DNA of 64,000 nt from Lophium mytilinum. Its lineage: Eukaryota; Ascomycota; Dothideomycetes; Mytilinidiales; Mytilinidiaceae. Below the pieces are notes generated by a model. The model was not told the DNA's origin, ran no database searches, and saw only the letters and a program-made list of their open reading frames with translations. A program made the position numbers and the translations under genes. How positions within the stretch are numbered: the first letter of the stretch is position 1; each line of letters opens with the position of its first letter. Shown here piece by piece: positions 63,237 to 64,000 of the stretch. Where the stretch lies: positions 543,965-607,964 of the forward strand of contig MU004202.1 of NCBI GenBank assembly GCA_010093605.1, read 5' to 3'.

Positions 63237-64000
63237 TCTTTAACCTTCTTCTAGACCTGCATAATATTAAGAACCTAACTATAAAGCTAGAAGATACTAT
63301 ATTCTAGAGCTTATTTAAGTTCTATTAATAGGTAAACTCTAAGCCGCTTAAAGCCTTTAAACTACTACGCGCTCTAGTTAAGAGTACTAACATCTATATT
63401 AATAACTATAGCGCCGGCTTAGAGAAATAGAAGAATATATTTATAAACCTTTATAAGTAGTTTAATAATATAGATAAGATTATTATAGACCTAAAGATCT
63501 AGCTTAATAATTCTAAGCTTAATCTCTAGGCTATCTAGGCTTATATATATAAGCTCTAATAATAATAATAGTCTAAGCCTACTAAGATAACATCTAAAGG
63601 GCCCGTTTATTTTAATAATAATAAGCGGCGCAATAATAATATTAACTATTAGTAGATAAATAGCGGAACTAGAGGATAACTACTAGATAGGCCTAATAAC
63701 TATAGTTATAATAGCTATAATAGCTATATAGAGCCTAGCTATACTTCTTCTATACTAAATATAAACCTCTATAGTAGTAGTAACTAAGCCCGCCGCTCTA
63801 CCTCTCTATATAATAACTAATTAGATAATTAATATTATAATAATAGCTACTATAATAGCTATACTCTACTATATACTTAGCTACTATTATTAATATTCTA
63901 CTAGCGTAACTACTACTAGCTAGACCTAGTTATATTTAATAGAGAGAATCTAGATATATATCTAATCTAGCGTAGTAAGGTTCTAGCTAAGATCCGCTAT

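Larger units (their letters stand above)
61634..64000 (+). mobile_element. RIP-destroyed retroelement-like block, open at the right edge
   Basis: From about 61800 to the window end, CA/TG are almost absent and TA is very frequent. Two tandem copies of a roughly 0.8-kb repeat (61634-62411 and 62412-63236) precede unique sequence. The unique part has a helical, Lys/Leu/Ile/Asn-rich frame littered with TAG/TAA, as expected of a gag-like gene after TGG to TAG changes. TATATAAAG occurs once in each repeat copy. The repeats could be LTR plus leader. No PBS, protease or reverse transcriptase is readable here, so the class is not settled and the element continues beyond the window. Confidence 0.6.

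Noticed and set aside
61634-64000. Block read as a subtelomere or rDNA remnant
   Set aside because: No telomere repeat and no rRNA similarity; two tandem repeats with RIP-type differences point to a mobile element.

Overview
The window is nuclear DNA of a filamentous ascomycete (Pezizomycotina, most likely a Dothideomycete). The evidence is short introns of about 44-64 nt with GTRNGT donors and CTAAC/CTRAT branch sites, and fungal-only families: 2EXR and DUF7730-like proteins, F-box and ankyrin proteins, a SUKH protein, and a STE3-type pheromone receptor. Repeats have been emptied of CpA/TpG, as in repeat-induced point mutation (RIP). The genus cannot be named from sequence alone. Starts were moved to real ATG codons where the longest open frame began at TTG or GTG.

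Layout. 0-13 kb: a 471-bp inverted-repeat element, a small secreted protein, a 2EXR protein, a broken F-box gene, a coiled-coil tail-anchored protein, a RIP-degraded 2.4-kb pogo/Fot1-like transposon with intact ends, and a TPR-SET protein. 13-21 kb: an MFS exporter divergent from an SDR oxidoreductase, then an unusual RRM-kinase fusion. 21-31 kb: a frameshifted SUKH (SMI1/KNR4) gene, a head-to-head pair of ankyrin paralogues (one decayed), an F-box protein and a DUF7730-like protein. 31-43 kb: an FHA kinase (Chk2/Mek1 type), a 25-residue ribosomal protein eL41 split by an intron, the STE3 receptor, a membrane protein and an esterase of the HSL family. 43-50.5 kb: small Cys-rich ORFs, a CCHC zinc-knuckle protein, a small F-box-like protein and an RPB12-like zinc-ribbon protein. 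50.8-60.8 kb: two divergent pairs, FAD monooxygenase/ABCC transporter and D-2-hydroxyacid dehydrogenase/PEP-mutase-like enzyme. 61.4-64 kb: a RIP-destroyed retroelement-like block holding two tandem copies of a roughly 0.8-kb repeat.

How the parts may work together. The 50.8-60.8 kb stretch reads like a small specialised-metabolism locus. The PEP-mutase-like enzyme and the hydroxyacid dehydrogenase could make and reduce phosphonopyruvate, with a monooxygenase and an exporter next door. This is inference, and the mutase loop motif is not canonical. The MFS/SDR pair is a second two-gene unit of the same flavour. A TA-flanked MITE family of about 220-232 bp is scattered through the window, mostly just past gene 3' ends.

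Two patterns run through the whole window. At least six genes switch from C-ending codons in the 5' half to G-ending codons in the 3' half, and this produces long spurious antisense ORFs. Repeats are RIP-mutated inside but keep nearly unmutated outer edges.
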